DNA of 64,000 bases from Pseudomonadota bacterium (GCA_039196715.1 JBCCUP010000013.1:1-64000), one strand, 5' to 3'. Shown: positions 52,509 to 61,472, counted from the stretch's first letter. Notes: a model not told the origin generated them from the sequence alone. Numbers and translations are program-made.

Positions 52509-53753
52509 ATGCTCTATCAAATGTACGAATCCCTGCAGGCCACGGCGGTACCGGCACACGGCTACGCGGTCATGGCGCGCCAGTGCCTCGAGCACCCGTT
52601 CAACCCCTGGCGAAATTCCTTCCCGGGTCGCCACCTCGCGTCCGGCTTGAAGTTCATCGAGTTCATGACCGGCCCGAACAGCAAGCCCGAGTTCGGTATC
52701 GATGCGATCGAGATTGACGGCAAGGAGCACAGGGTCGTCACAAGCGTGGTGAGCCACACCCCGTTCTGCGAGTTGCGCAAGTTTTCCCTTGACCTGGCCT
52801 CGGTCAACGCGCTCCCTCAGCCGCGCCTGCCCGTGCTGCTGGTCGCGCCGATGTCCGGTCACCACGCCACCCTGCTGCGCGACACCATCAAGCGTCTCTT
52901 GACCGACTGCGATGTCTACGTGACCGACTGGGTCGATGCGCGTGACATCCCGTTCGAACTCGGCAGCTTCGGCCTCGACAGCTACATTGCCCACGTCCGC
53001 GACTTTCTGGTCGAGCTGCACGACGCGAACGGCAGCGTGCACGTCGTCGCCGTTTGCCAGCCCGGTCCCGCGGTGCTGACCGCCGTCTCCGTACTCGCCC
53101 AGGCAAACGCGCCGCAGGCGCCCGCGTCGATGACCCTGATGGGCAGCCCGATCGACCCGCGTCGCAGCCCGACCGCGCCGAACAACTTCGCCCGCAACCA
53201 CTCGCTGGCGTGGTTCAACCACAACATGATCTGCACCGTGCCGATGATGTTCGAGGGCGCCGGGCGGCGCGTTTACCCCGGCTTTCTGCAGCTCGCGGGG
53301 TTCATCAACATGAACCCGACGCGCCACCAGAACGCCTACATGAAGTACTACCAGGACCTCGTCAGCGGCAACGACGACGCGGTCGAAGCCCACGAGTTCT
53401 TCTACTCCGAATACAACGCCGTCATGGACATGCCGGCCGACTTCTACCTGCAAACCATCGACCGCGTGTTTCACCAGGCGGCGATCGCCACCGGCAACAT
53501 GACCTTCCGCCACCGGCGCATCGACCCCGCTGCGATCACCCGCACTGCGCTGCTGACCATCGAGGGTGAAAAGGACGACATCTCCGGTGTCGGCCAGACC
53601 GAGGCCGCGCAGGAGCTGTGCACGGGCATTCCGAAGTCCAAGCGCAAGCACCTGTTGAAAGACGGCGTCGGCCACTACGGCGTGTTCAGCGGCCGACGCT
53701 GGCGCGAGGAGATCGCGCCTTTCCTGATCACCTTCATGCGAAAGCACGGCTGA
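52509..53753 (+). CDS. phaZ: Intracellular polyhydroxybutyrate depolymerase
   Basis: A 414-residue PhaZ1-type depolymerase. The sequence opens with the family start MLYQMYESLQATAVPAHGY. The nucleophile is the Cys of VAVCQPGPAVL, with the Asp in GEKDDISGVGQT and the His in GVGHYGVFSGRRW. It lacks a signal peptide, so it works on native granules in the cytosol. It is placed with synthesis genes, giving a complete cycle. Confidence 0.93.
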   Translation: MLYQMYESLQATAVPAHGYAVMARQCLEHPFNPWRNSFPGRHLASGLKFIEFMTGPNSKPEFGIDAIEIDGKEHRVVTSVVSHTPFCELRKFSLDLASVNALPQPRLPVLLVAPMSGHHATLLRDTIKRLLTDCDVYVTDWVDARDIPFELGSFGLDSYIAHVRDFLVELHDANGSVHVVAVCQPGPAVLTAVSVLAQANAPQAPASMTLMGSPIDPRRSPTAPNNFARNHSLAWFNHNMICTVPMMFEGAGRRVYPGFLQLAGFINMNPTRHQNAYMKYYQDLVSGNDDAVEAHEFFYSEYNAVMDMPADFYLQTIDRVFHQAAIATGNMTFRHRRIDPAAITRTALLTIEGEKDDISGVGQTEAAQELCTGIPKSKRKHLLKDGVGHYGVFSGRRWREEIAPFLITFMRKHG

Positions 53754-53810
53754 GACCGGCGCCGTCGGTCGTACCGACCCCGGCCGTCTCCACCGCACCA
53801 GGACACCACA

Positions 53811-54590
53811 GTGGCACACACACTTCACGGCAAGACCGCCGTCGTCACCGGCTCCACCTCGGGCATCGGCCTCGGCATCGCCCACGAGCTCGCCCGGGCC
53901 GGGGCCAAACTTGTCATAAACTCCTACACCAACAGTGACGAAGACCACGCGCTCGCGGCGTCCATGAGCGACACGCACGGTGTCGAGGTGCGCTATGTGC
54001 AGGCCGACATGGCCGACGGCGCGGCCTGCCGTGCGCTCATCGCCGACGCCGGTGCCTGCGATATCCTGGTCAACAACGCCGGCATCCAGCACGTGGCGCC
54101 GATCGACCAGTTCCCGTCCGACACCTGGGACCGGATCATTGCGATCAACATGAACTCCACCTTTCACACCACCGCCGCGGCGCTGCCGATGATGCGCGCT
54201 GCCGGCTGGGGTCGGGTGATCAACGTGGCCTCGGCGCATGGGCTCACGGCATCGCCCTACAAGTCCGCCTACGTCACGGCCAAACACGGCGTGGTGGGTT
54301 TCACCAAGGTGACGGCGCTCGAGACAGCCGAGGAACCGATCACCGCCAACGCCATCTGCCCGGGCTACGTGCTCACGCCGCTGGTCGAGGCCCAGATTCC
54401 GGACACCATGAAAGAGTACGGAATGGACCGCGACAGCGTCGTCAGGGACATCCTGCTCGCGCGCCAGCCCTCCAAGCAGTTCGCGTCAGTCGAACAGATC
54501 GGCCAGACCACCGTATTCCTCTGCTCCCCCGGCGCCGATCAGATGACCGGTACCACCCTGAGTGTCGACGGCGGTTGGACCGCGCTCTAG
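53811..54590 (+). CDS. bdhA: 3-hydroxybutyrate dehydrogenase
   Basis: A 259-residue short-chain dehydrogenase that oxidises (R)-3-hydroxybutyrate to acetoacetate with NAD. TGSTSGIGLG is the cofactor loop, NNAGIQHVAPI and YVTAKHGVVGFTK are characteristic, and the length fits BdhA. GTG start, 57 bp after phaZ. It handles the monomer released by the depolymerase. Confidence 0.92.
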   Translation: MAHTLHGKTAVVTGSTSGIGLGIAHELARAGAKLVINSYTNSDEDHALAASMSDTHGVEVRYVQADMADGAACRALIADAGACDILVNNAGIQHVAPIDQFPSDTWDRIIAINMNSTFHTTAAALPMMRAAGWGRVINVASAHGLTASPYKSAYVTAKHGVVGFTKVTALETAEEPITANAICPGYVLTPLVEAQIPDTMKEYGMDRDSVVRDILLARQPSKQFASVEQIGQTTVFLCSPGADQMTGTTLSVDGGWTAL

Positions 54591-54625
54591 CGGTCCCGAA
54601 GCGCGGCTGCACTCGGCAGTCGCGA

Positions 54626-54730
54626 CACCACCACTTCGCCGCATCTTGCTGCGCAAGGATGCAGCTCCCACAAGAAGACCCGATACCGCCCCATGCCCCG
54701 TGGGAGCTTCGTCGTTGCGTAGCAACACGG
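54626..54730. repeat. REP/iREP pair 1 (BIME)
   Basis: Two short hairpins in inverted orientation. The left unit (54626-54671) ends in GCTCCCAC and holds a GCATCTTGC/GCAAGGATGC stem. The right unit (54700-54730) starts GTGGGAGC and holds GTTGC-GTA-GCAAC. Four pairs of this kind plus a half unit lie around the RAYT gene. Confidence 0.8.
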
Positions 54731-54754
54731 AGCGAAAAAACTCCGCTCCTAGTT

Positions 54755-54859
54755 CACCACCGCTTCGCTGCATCTTGCTCCGCAAGGATGCAGCTCCCAC
54801 GGCAGCCCCTGCACCGCCTCATGAGCCCGTGGGAGCGCCGTCGTCACGTAGTGACACGG
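54755..54859. repeat. REP/iREP pair 2 (BIME)
   Basis: Same layout as pair 1 (left unit 54755-54800, right unit 54829-54859). The right hairpin reads GTCAC-GTA-GTGAC: relative to the other copies, bases on both arms have changed together so that pairing is kept. Confidence 0.8.
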
Positions 54860-54991
54860 GGGGGCCGCCTAGGCGCGAATGTGTTTCCCAAGCGGTCCAG
54901 CACCCGCAAGAAAAGCCAATGGCAAGGCAACCAGAGCTGGCTTCGACCAAGCGTGGCGTCATTCTGATTGCACGCCAACAGAACACACCCC

Positions 54992-55447
54992 ATGGCCCAC
55001 AGCCACCGTCTGCGACTCGGCCGTGTCTCCCGCATCGGCCTGAGCTACCACGTGCGCTTTTCGACACGAGACCGGACGCCAAGCCTGTCCGAGCTGCACA
55101 CCGCGCGGTCCGTGATCCGCTCACTGCAGCAGGAGGACAGGGCAGAGCGAACAGCCACCGTGTGTTTCGTCGTCATGCCGGACCACGTGCATTGGCTGCT
55201 CACCCTCAAACACGGGTCACTCGGTCGCAGTGTTAGCAACGTCAAACACTACAGCGCACGGCGCCTCGCGCCGCGTATCCAGTGGCAAAGCGGCTTTTTT
55301 GATCATGCGTTGCGAACGACAGACAGCCTCCGAAATACTGCACGCTACATCATTGCCAACCCGCTGAGAGCCGGACTGGTTTCGTCTGTGGCTGACTATC
55401 CGCACTGGGATGCCGTGTGGCTGAACGGCGGCGATGCAGTGATCTGA
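54992..55447 (+). CDS. REP-associated tyrosine transposase (RAYT)
   Basis: A 151-residue Y1 transposase of the IS200/IS605 fold. The HUH motif is H65-V-H67 in MPDHVHWLL and the likely nucleophile is Y119 in ARYIIANPLRAGLV; FFDHALRTTDSLRN is a family stretch. RAYTs are single-copy, domesticated relatives of IS200 transposases that cut and join single-stranded REP hairpins. Here REP/iREP pairs stand on both sides, two upstream and two and a half downstream, supporting the match of enzyme and substrate. The ATG at 54992 is used; a TTG 24 bp upstream is less likely. Confidence 0.9.
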   Translation: MAHSHRLRLGRVSRIGLSYHVRFSTRDRTPSLSELHTARSVIRSLQQEDRAERTATVCFVVMPDHVHWLLTLKHGSLGRSVSNVKHYSARRLAPRIQWQSGFFDHALRTTDSLRNTARYIIANPLRAGLVSSVADYPHWDAVWLNGGDAVI

Positions 55448-55488
55448 CGGTATTGAATCCGTGGCGGTTGGGCATGCGTCGCCTGGTT

Positions 55489-55595
55489 CGCCACCGCTTC
55501 GCCGCATCTTGCTCCGCAAGGATGCGACTCCCACAGAGAGGACCCAACACCACCTCATGACCCCGTGGGAGCGCCGTCGTTGCGTAGCAACACGG
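55489..55595. repeat. REP/iREP pair 3 (BIME)
   Basis: Left unit 55489-55534, right unit 55565-55595, same hairpins and same inverted layout as pairs 1 and 2. It starts 42 bp after the RAYT stop. Confidence 0.8.
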
Positions 55596-55634
55596 TGGGG
55601 CAGCCTAGGCGCGAACTAGGCCCCACGCCAGGCT

Positions 55635-55741
55635 CACCACCGCTTCGCCGCATCTTGCTTCGCAAGGATGCGACTCCCACACAGAGGACCCAACACCACC
55701 CCATGACCCCGTGGGAGCGCCGTCGTTGCGTAGCAACACGG
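55635..55741. repeat. REP/iREP pair 4 (BIME)
   Basis: Left unit 55635-55680, right unit 55711-55741. The right unit matches that of pair 3 base for base, and the spacer between units is nearly the same, so pairs 3 and 4 are probably a recent tandem duplication. Confidence 0.8.
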
Positions 55742-55766
55742 CGCGAATTAGGCCCCACGCTAGGCT

Positions 55767-55812
55767 CACCACCGCTTCGCCGAATCTTGCTGCGCAAGGA
55801 TGCGGCTCCCAC
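55767..55812. repeat. Single left-type REP unit
   Basis: A left unit with the GCAAGGATGC arm and the GCTCCCAC end but no right partner; its other arm reads GAATCTTGC, one base off. It ends nine bases before the stop of the CHMI gene, so that gene's mRNA would carry it. Confidence 0.7.
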
Positions 55813-55820
55813 GGCGCGCC

Positions 55821-56195
55821 TCATGCCCCCATGGGCGTGTCGTCGCGGTAGCGGGGCAGCGGGTCGCCGTCCACGTGGTGCACGGTGGTGAGGCAGGTGG
55901 CCGGGCTGTACTCGAGCGCGAGGCTGAAGAAACAACTCTGCGGCAGTTGTGCTCGGAGTTGGGCCTCGAGGTCGTCCATCAGCGCCTGTGTGAACGCGGT
56001 GTCGCGGTGGGGTTTCGGCAACAGGCTGACCGACACCTTGAGGTGGCGCCGATGAAACCGCTCGGCCGGATACGCGCGCCCTTTGCACTCTTCAGCGCCG
56101 GGGTCGTGCGCGTTGATCACCTGTTCGACCAACGCCAGAACGGCCACGGCGTCCAGCGTCAGGTCGGCGGAGTAGTGCAGTTCGCAGTGGGGCAT
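55821..56195 (-). CDS. 5-carboxymethyl-2-hydroxymuconate isomerase (tautomerase superfamily)
   Basis: A 124-residue CHMI-type tautomerase. The start MPHCELHYSADL has Pro2, which becomes the N-terminal catalytic base after Met removal, and the family stretch GKRxYP-like KGRAYPAERFHRRHLKVSVSLL. CHMI acts in homoprotocatechuate (4-hydroxyphenylacetate) breakdown. No other hpa genes are in the window, so it is an orphan here. The ATG at 56195 gives the required N-terminal Pro; upstream in-frame starts would mask it. Confidence 0.83.
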   Translation of the reverse strand: MPHCELHYSADLTLDAVAVLALVEQVINAHDPGAEECKGRAYPAERFHRRHLKVSVSLLPKPHRDTAFTQALMDDLEAQLRAQLPQSCFFSLALEYSPATCLTTVHHVDGDPLPRYRDDTPMGA

Positions 56196-56630
56196 CGCAA
56201 TCGGGAAACGAGCGGAGCAGACCGGTGGCCACATCGTAGCACCGCCACACCGGCGCCCCGCGCCCGCTCGACCTGACAACCGGCGTCATGCCCCCTGGCC
56301 AGGCACCCTTGGCCAGGCACCCTTGGCTGGGCGCCCCTGGCCAGGCGCCTCCGGCCAGGCGGCTTAGGCGTGACACCTCCTGCAAAGGACCAATGGTCGG
56401 GTGCTCCCTCGCCCCTCGCCAAGCATCTTGAGCCGGGCCCCCCGGCAAGATGCCACCCCGCCGTGCCCCCCTTGCTGGGCGCCCCGCTGAACCCACTGCC
56501 CAGGCCACGGTACGACTATTGCTCGACGGGGTGCAGCGCTGCGGCACGCGCGTGGTGTCTGTCGTATGCACACGATGCGAACGACAGACCGCTCACGCAG
56601 CCTCTCCACACACTGCCAGGGACATTGAAC
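56196..56630. other. Intergenic region with short tandem repeats
   Basis: This 435-bp gap between the CHMI gene (minus) and the small DUF4124 gene (plus) has no supported gene. Its main feature is the 14-bp tandem array at 56297-56366. Confidence 0.45.
56297..56366. repeat. Five tandem 14-bp repeats
   Basis: Five units based on GGCCAGGCACCCTT. The first two are identical, the third to fifth diverge progressively. Such short arrays often vary in copy number between strains. Confidence 0.7.
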
Positions 56631-56957
56631 ATGCGCTCCACACCCCGCAATCGCGTGGTTTTCTCCAAACGAGCACACCGGCTTCTGCGCGTCCTGCTGC
56701 CGACCGCAGCACTCGCCGTCTACTCTACCGCCGCCCAACCCGCGATCTACAAGTGCAAGGACGGCGCTGGCAACATCGTGTACAGCTCGACCAAGTGCCC
56801 GACGGCCGAGGCCGACATCACGCCGGACATCGTCAAACGCCTGCCGATCGGCGGCAGAGGCGGTCAATCGGGTGATCTGCCGCGCCGCGGTGCGTCCCGA
56901 CAGTTGCCGCCAGCTTCAGGTGGCGACCCCGGCGCAGGTGCTGCGCCCCCGCTTTGA
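56631..56957 (+). CDS. Small secreted DUF4124-domain protein
   Basis: A 108-residue protein. A basic n-region and hydrophobic core (LLRVLLPTAALAVYSTAAQ) form a signal peptide. The DUF4124 domain follows directly (AIYKCKDGAGNIVYSSTKCP, with the typical Cys pair), then a Gly/Pro-rich tail. Probably periplasmic; function unknown. A second DUF4124 protein is at 45009-45554. Confidence 0.75.
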   Translation: MRSTPRNRVVFSKRAHRLLRVLLPTAALAVYSTAAQPAIYKCKDGAGNIVYSSTKCPTAEADITPDIVKRLPIGGRGGQSGDLPRRGASRQLPPASGGDPGAGAAPPL

Positions 56958-56993
56958 TGCACAACGGGCATGCCGGGCGGCAAAGCGTGCCGC

Positions 56994-57632
56994 CTAGCCG
57001 CCGCGCTCGGTGACCCACACGCCGAGACCGAGTCCGAGGTAGGCCACGCCGCTGGCCAGCCGGGGCACCGGCCCGAACACGAAGCGGTCCGACAACACGC
57101 TGCGCACGCGGTGCGCGCACAGCGCATAGGCGCCGTCGGTACACACCGCGAGCAGCACGTATACGCTGCCGCGCAGCAACACCTGCCACCCCGCGTCGCC
57201 ATCCGCTGTTGTCACGAACTGCGGCAGAAAGGCCAGAAAGAAGACGGCGATCTTGGGGTTGAGCACACTCACCAACACAGCTTCCCAGAACACCCGACGT
57301 AACGCCGCGTCCCTGTGCTCGGGTGCCGTGGCAGCGGGCGATCGACTGAGGATCGTGCGCAGCCCGAGGTAGACGAGGTACGCGACCCCGAGCGCCTTGA
57401 CCACGCCGAAGGCCGTGGCCGACGTCAGCAGCAGCGCCGACAGCCCTGCGGTCGCTGCGAGCACGTGGACGAACGCCCCACTCGCGAGACCCAGCACCGA
57501 GGCCGCCCCGGCCGCAAGGCCGTGCGACAGCGTGCGGGTCACGTCGTAGAGCACCCCCGGCCCCGGGACGAGCAACACCACCAGTGCCGCGAGGCAAAAT
57601 GTCACTACTGTCATCGGGTCCAACGCGTTCAC
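56994..57632 (-). CDS. LysE/RhtB-family exporter
   Basis: About 212 residues with six hydrophobic segments. The N-terminal LVPGPGVLYDVTRTLSHGLAAG and LNPKIAVFFLAFLPQFV are the LysE/RhtB signatures. These proteins export amino acids or related metabolites; substrate cannot be told. A GTG at 57632 is used; the ATG six codons later at 57614 is also possible. Divergent from aglE. Confidence 0.83.
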   Translation of the reverse strand: MNALDPMTVVTFCLAALVVLLVPGPGVLYDVTRTLSHGLAAGAASVLGLASGAFVHVLAATAGLSALLLTSATAFGVVKALGVAYLVYLGLRTILSRSPAATAPEHRDAALRRVFWEAVLVSVLNPKIAVFFLAFLPQFVTTADGDAGWQVLLRGSVYVLLAVCTDGAYALCAHRVRSVLSDRFVFGPVPRLASGVAYLGLGLGVWVTERGG

Positions 57633-57842
57633 TCCGGCCCACGGCAGCGTCCAGTGTGACACGCTTTCCGACGGCCTACGCGCACAGGCCGAGTCAGTCG
57701 CTACGCCGTCCACCCGGGCGCGTTGACACCCCTCCGGCGTCTCATGAATACTCCAAACGATACGATCGGCACACCGATGCCGGCACGTGCGCGAGGCCGT
57801 CAACCGGCTCACCCGACACACCCTCAAGGAGACTCAGCCCGC

Positions 57843-59204
57843 ATGAACGCCTTTCAGCACACACTCGTCGCCGGCCTCGCTGCCACCGCGCTCGTCAGCG
57901 CCACGGCACACGCCGACGGGCACCTCGTCTTCCCCCCCGGCGAGGGCGACTTCAATTGGGCCACCTACGAGGCGCTCACCTCGACAGACTTGAGCGGTGA
58001 ACAGGTCACCGTGTTCGGCCCCTGGCTCGGACCGGACCAGGCCCTGGTCGAGAGTGTGCTCGCCTACTTCGCCGCCGCGACTGGTGCCGACTTGAAGTAC
58101 TCCGGCTCGGACAGCTTCGAGCAGCAAGTCATGATCGACGCTGAGGCCGGCTCGGCCGCCAACATCTCGGTGTTCCCGCAGCCAGGACTCGCGGCCGACA
58201 TGGCCAAGCGCGGTTTTCTGTCGCCGCTCGGCGCCGAGACCGAAGCCTGGGTGAAGCAACACTACGCAGCTGGCCAGTCGTGGGTGGACCTCGGTACCTA
58301 CGCCGACCCCGACGGCAACGACCAGCTCTTCGGCTTTTTCTACAAGGTCGATGTCAAGTCCCTGGTCTGGTACTCGCCGGAGAACTTCGAGGACGCCGGC
58401 TACGACGTGCCCGCCACGATGGAAGAGCTGAAGGCACTGACCGACCAGATCGTCGCCGACGGCGACACACCCTGGTGCATCGGCCTCGGCTCCGGCGGTG
58501 CCACCGGGTGGCCGGCAACCGACTGGGTCGAAGACATGATGCTGCGCACCCAGCCGCCCGAAGTCTACGACCAGTGGGTCTCGAACGAAATGCCCTTTGA
58601 CGACCCGCGCGTGATCGCGGCAATCGAGGAATTCGGCGCCTTTGCCCGCAACGACGCCTACGTCGCCGGCGGTGCCGGTGCGGTCGCCTCGACCGACTTC
58701 CGCGAAAGCCCGAAGGGCCTGTTCGATTCGCCGCCGCAGTGCTACATGCACCGGCAGGCCTCGTTCATCCCGGCCTTTTTCCCCGACGGCACCGAGATCG
58801 GTGTGGACGCCGACTTCTTCTACTTCCCGGCCTACGCTGACAAGGACCTTGGCGCCCCGGTGCTCGGCGCGGGCACGCTGTTCAGCATCACCAAAGACAG
58901 CCCCGGCGCCCGCGCGCTGATGGAGTTTCTGAAAACCCCGATCGCGCACGAAATCTGGATGGCGCAGAAGGGGTTCCTGACCCCGCACAAGGGCGTGAAC
59001 CCGGCGATCTACGGCGACGACACTCTGCGCGGCATGGGCGAGATCCTGCTCGGCGCGACCACCTTCCGCTTCGACGGCTCGGACCTGATGCACGGCGGCG
59101 TCGGCGCGGGGTCGTTCTGGACCGGCATGGTCGACTACGCCGGTGGCGCCTCGGCCGAGGACGTCGCCAGCGCCATCCAGCAGAGCTGGGACGCGCTGAA
59201 GTAG
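57843..59204 (+). CDS. aglE: Alpha-glucoside ABC transporter substrate-binding protein
   Basis: A 453-residue periplasmic binding protein. Its signal peptide ends at ATAHA-DG. FPPGEGDFNWATYEAL and VTVFGPWLGPDQALVESVLAYF match AglE proteins that bind sucrose, trehalose or maltose. AAGGAG precedes the ATG at 57843. It leads the aglEFGAK order, with the glucosidase gene inside the operon, so the imported disaccharide is cut in the cytosol. Confidence 0.92.
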   Translation: MNAFQHTLVAGLAATALVSATAHADGHLVFPPGEGDFNWATYEALTSTDLSGEQVTVFGPWLGPDQALVESVLAYFAAATGADLKYSGSDSFEQQVMIDAEAGSAANISVFPQPGLAADMAKRGFLSPLGAETEAWVKQHYAAGQSWVDLGTYADPDGNDQLFGFFYKVDVKSLVWYSPENFEDAGYDVPATMEELKALTDQIVADGDTPWCIGLGSGGATGWPATDWVEDMMLRTQPPEVYDQWVSNEMPFDDPRVIAAIEEFGAFARNDAYVAGGAGAVASTDFRESPKGLFDSPPQCYMHRQASFIPAFFPDGTEIGVDADFFYFPAYADKDLGAPVLGAGTLFSITKDSPGARALMEFLKTPIAHEIWMAQKGFLTPHKGVNPAIYGDDTLRGMGEILLGATTFRFDGSDLMHGGVGAGSFWTGMVDYAGGASAEDVASAIQQSWDALK

Positions 59205-59211
59205 GGTCGGG

Positions 59212-59228
59212 TCCGGCGCTACGCCGGA
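59212..59228 (+). promoter_or_regulatory. Hairpin 1 between aglE and aglF
   Basis: A 7-bp perfect stem TCCGGCG/CGCCGGA with a 3-base loop, eight bases after the aglE stop. No T tract follows. Confidence 0.5.
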
Positions 59229-59241
59229 ACACCCATTGCCC

Positions 59242-59267
59242 GGTGCCCGGCCTGCAAACCGGGCACC
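59242..59267 (+). promoter_or_regulatory. Hairpin 2 between aglE and aglF
   Basis: A 9-bp perfect stem GGTGCCCGG/CCGGGCACC with an 8-base loop. Together with hairpin 1 it probably stabilises the aglE message over that of the permease genes. Confidence 0.5.
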
Positions 59268-59304
59268 ACCGCACGACACCGGACGCCGTACGCGGAGCCC
59301 CGAC

Positions 59305-60312
59305 ATGCACCCAGCGATACAAGGCCTCTTGACCATCGCGTTCGGTGTGGGCGGTTGCGTGGCGTATTTCTACCTCGCGAACCTCGCGCTCGACCACGTG
59401 ATCTGCCCGGCTCGCGGCCGACACGCGGGCCGGAACATCAACCGCGCCAACCTGGTGCGCCCCTGGCTGTTCCTGCTGCCGGCACTCGCCGCCATGGGCC
59501 TCTACCTGGTGTACCCGGTCATCGAAACCCTGCGGCTCTCGCTCGGTGAACGCCTGCCCGGCAACGCGTTTGAGTTCGTCGGGCTCGCCAACTACGCGCA
59601 GATGGTCTCCGAGGCCAAGTTCTGGGAGGCCTTGACGAACAACCTGCTGTGGCTGCTGATCGTGCCGGCCTTTGCAACGGCCTTCGGCCTGCTCGCGGCG
59701 CAACTCTCCGACCGCGTGCGCTGGGGCAACCTCGCCAAGTCGCTGATCTTCATGCCGATGGCGATCTCCTTTGTCGGCGCCGCCGTGATCTGGAAACTGG
59801 TCTACGACGCCCGCCCGCTCGGGCAGGAACAGATCGGGGTGCTCAACGCGCTCTACCTGGCGCTGGGTGGCGACGCGCCCGCCACCTGGCTGACGATCCC
59901 GTTCTGGAACAGCTTTTTCCTGATGGCGATTCTGATCTGGATCCAAACCGGCTTCGCCATGGTTATCCTGTCTGCCGCCTTGCGGGGCATCCCCGAAGAG
60001 ACCGTCGAGGCTGCGATCGTCGACGGCGCGAACCCGTTTCAGCTCTTCTTTCGCATCAAGGTGCCGCAGATCAAGGGCACGATCGTCGTCGTCTGGACGA
60101 CCATCACCATCGTCGTGCTCAAGGTGTTCGACATCGTCTTCGCGATGACCAACGGCCAGTGGGAGACCCAGGTGCTCGCGAACTACATGTACGACAAACT
60201 CTTCCGCGCCAACGACTGGGGCGTCGGCAGCGCCGGGGCCATCGTCATCCTGCTGCTGGTGACACCGATCCTCGTCTGGAACGTACTCAGCGCGCGCAAG
60301 GAAATGCGCTAG
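59305..60312 (+). CDS. aglF: Alpha-glucoside ABC transporter permease 1
   Basis: A 335-residue permease. An extra N-terminal helix (about 7-27) precedes the usual six, as in AglF. The EAA loop reads EAAIVDGANPFQLFFRIKVPQIKG. Its stop overlaps the GTG start of aglG by one base. Confidence 0.9.
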   Translation: MHPAIQGLLTIAFGVGGCVAYFYLANLALDHVICPARGRHAGRNINRANLVRPWLFLLPALAAMGLYLVYPVIETLRLSLGERLPGNAFEFVGLANYAQMVSEAKFWEALTNNLLWLLIVPAFATAFGLLAAQLSDRVRWGNLAKSLIFMPMAISFVGAAVIWKLVYDARPLGQEQIGVLNALYLALGGDAPATWLTIPFWNSFFLMAILIWIQTGFAMVILSAALRGIPEETVEAAIVDGANPFQLFFRIKVPQIKGTIVVVWTTITIVVLKVFDIVFAMTNGQWETQVLANYMYDKLFRANDWGVGSAGAIVILLLVTPILVWNVLSARKEMR

Positions 60313-61454
60313 TGGAGAACATCGTCGGCCAGAAACCCGCGCTGCGCTGGGCGGTGCACGGGTCTCTGCTCGCGCTGGTGCTGTTGTGGGTGTTCCCGAC
60401 CGCCGGTTTACTGGTCTCGAGCTTTCGCACCAGCGATCAGATCTCGGGCTCCGGCTGGTGGCAGGCGATGCTGCCCCAAGAGCAGAACCGCACGCTGCGG
60501 GCCAAAGCGCCCGACACCCAGACAGTTGAAAACGGCCTGCACGTGATCGAGGGCAACCTGTTCGAGACGCCCGCCACGATTACCGCCTGGGGCGTGAGTT
60601 CGCGCGCCATCGACGACTTCGCACCCGGTGACACTGCCCCGTTACGCAAGGGCGGTACCGTGACACTGGCTGCCAACGGCGACTACCGATTCGAGCACAC
60701 CGAAGCCTTCACCGGCAAGCGCGGCCAACGGCTGTTCGTCACCGCGACCAGCCCGCCCGAGTTCACGTTCGAGAACTACGAGAGCATGCTGTTCGACGAG
60801 CGCAACTCGGAGGGCATCGGTCAGGCCTTTCTGAACACCTTTATCGTCACCGTCCCGGCGACGGTGATCCCGATCCTGATCGCGGCCTTTGCCGCCTACG
60901 CCCTCGCGTGGATGGACTTTCCCGGGCGCGCGCTGCTGATCGCCCTGGTGGTGGCCTTGCTGGTAGTGCCGCTGCAACTCGCACTGATCCCGCTGTTGAA
61001 GCTGCACAACACAGTCGGTATCGGCAAGGGCTTCGTCGGTGTCTGGCTGGCGCACACCGGCTTTGGAATGCCACTCGCGATCTACCTGCTGCGAAACTAC
61101 ATGGTCGGCCTGCCGCGCGACATCATCGAGAACGCGCGGGTCGACGGGGCCACCGATTTCCAGGTGTTCGTGAAGATCATCCTGCCGCTGTCGTTTCCGG
61201 CGCTCGCCTCGTTTGCGATCTTTCAGTTCCTCTGGACCTGGAACGACCTGCTGGTCGCCATGGTGTTCCTGATCGACGCGACCGGCGACACCACGGTCAT
61301 GACGAAGCACATCGTCGAGCTGCTCGGCACCCGCGGTGGCAACTGGGAAATCCTCGCAACCGCCGCCTTCGTCTCGATCGTCGTGCCGCTCGCCGTCTTT
61401 TTCCTGCTGCAGAAATACCTCGTGCGCGGCCTGCTGGCCGGCTCGGTCAAGTAA
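60312..61454 (+). CDS. aglG: Alpha-glucoside ABC transporter permease 2
   Basis: A 380-residue permease. About 120 residues of periplasmic domain are inserted between the first and second TM helices (about 40-160), which is characteristic of AglG. The EAA loop is ENARVDGATDFQVFVKIILPLSFP. GTG start overlapping aglF. Confidence 0.9.
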   Translation: MENIVGQKPALRWAVHGSLLALVLLWVFPTAGLLVSSFRTSDQISGSGWWQAMLPQEQNRTLRAKAPDTQTVENGLHVIEGNLFETPATITAWGVSSRAIDDFAPGDTAPLRKGGTVTLAANGDYRFEHTEAFTGKRGQRLFVTATSPPEFTFENYESMLFDERNSEGIGQAFLNTFIVTVPATVIPILIAAFAAYALAWMDFPGRALLIALVVALLVVPLQLALIPLLKLHNTVGIGKGFVGVWLAHTGFGMPLAIYLLRNYMVGLPRDIIENARVDGATDFQVFVKIILPLSFPALASFAIFQFLWTWNDLLVAMVFLIDATGDTTVMTKHIVELLGTRGGNWEILATAAFVSIVVPLAVFFLLQKYLVRGLLAGSVK

Positions 61455-61472
61455 ACCCGGAGTGGCAACACC

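Noticed and set aside
54626-55812. The repeats considered as a CRISPR array
   Set aside because: Units alternate in orientation, form hairpins, have unequal spacing, lack unique spacers of constant length, and flank a RAYT gene; no cas gene is present.
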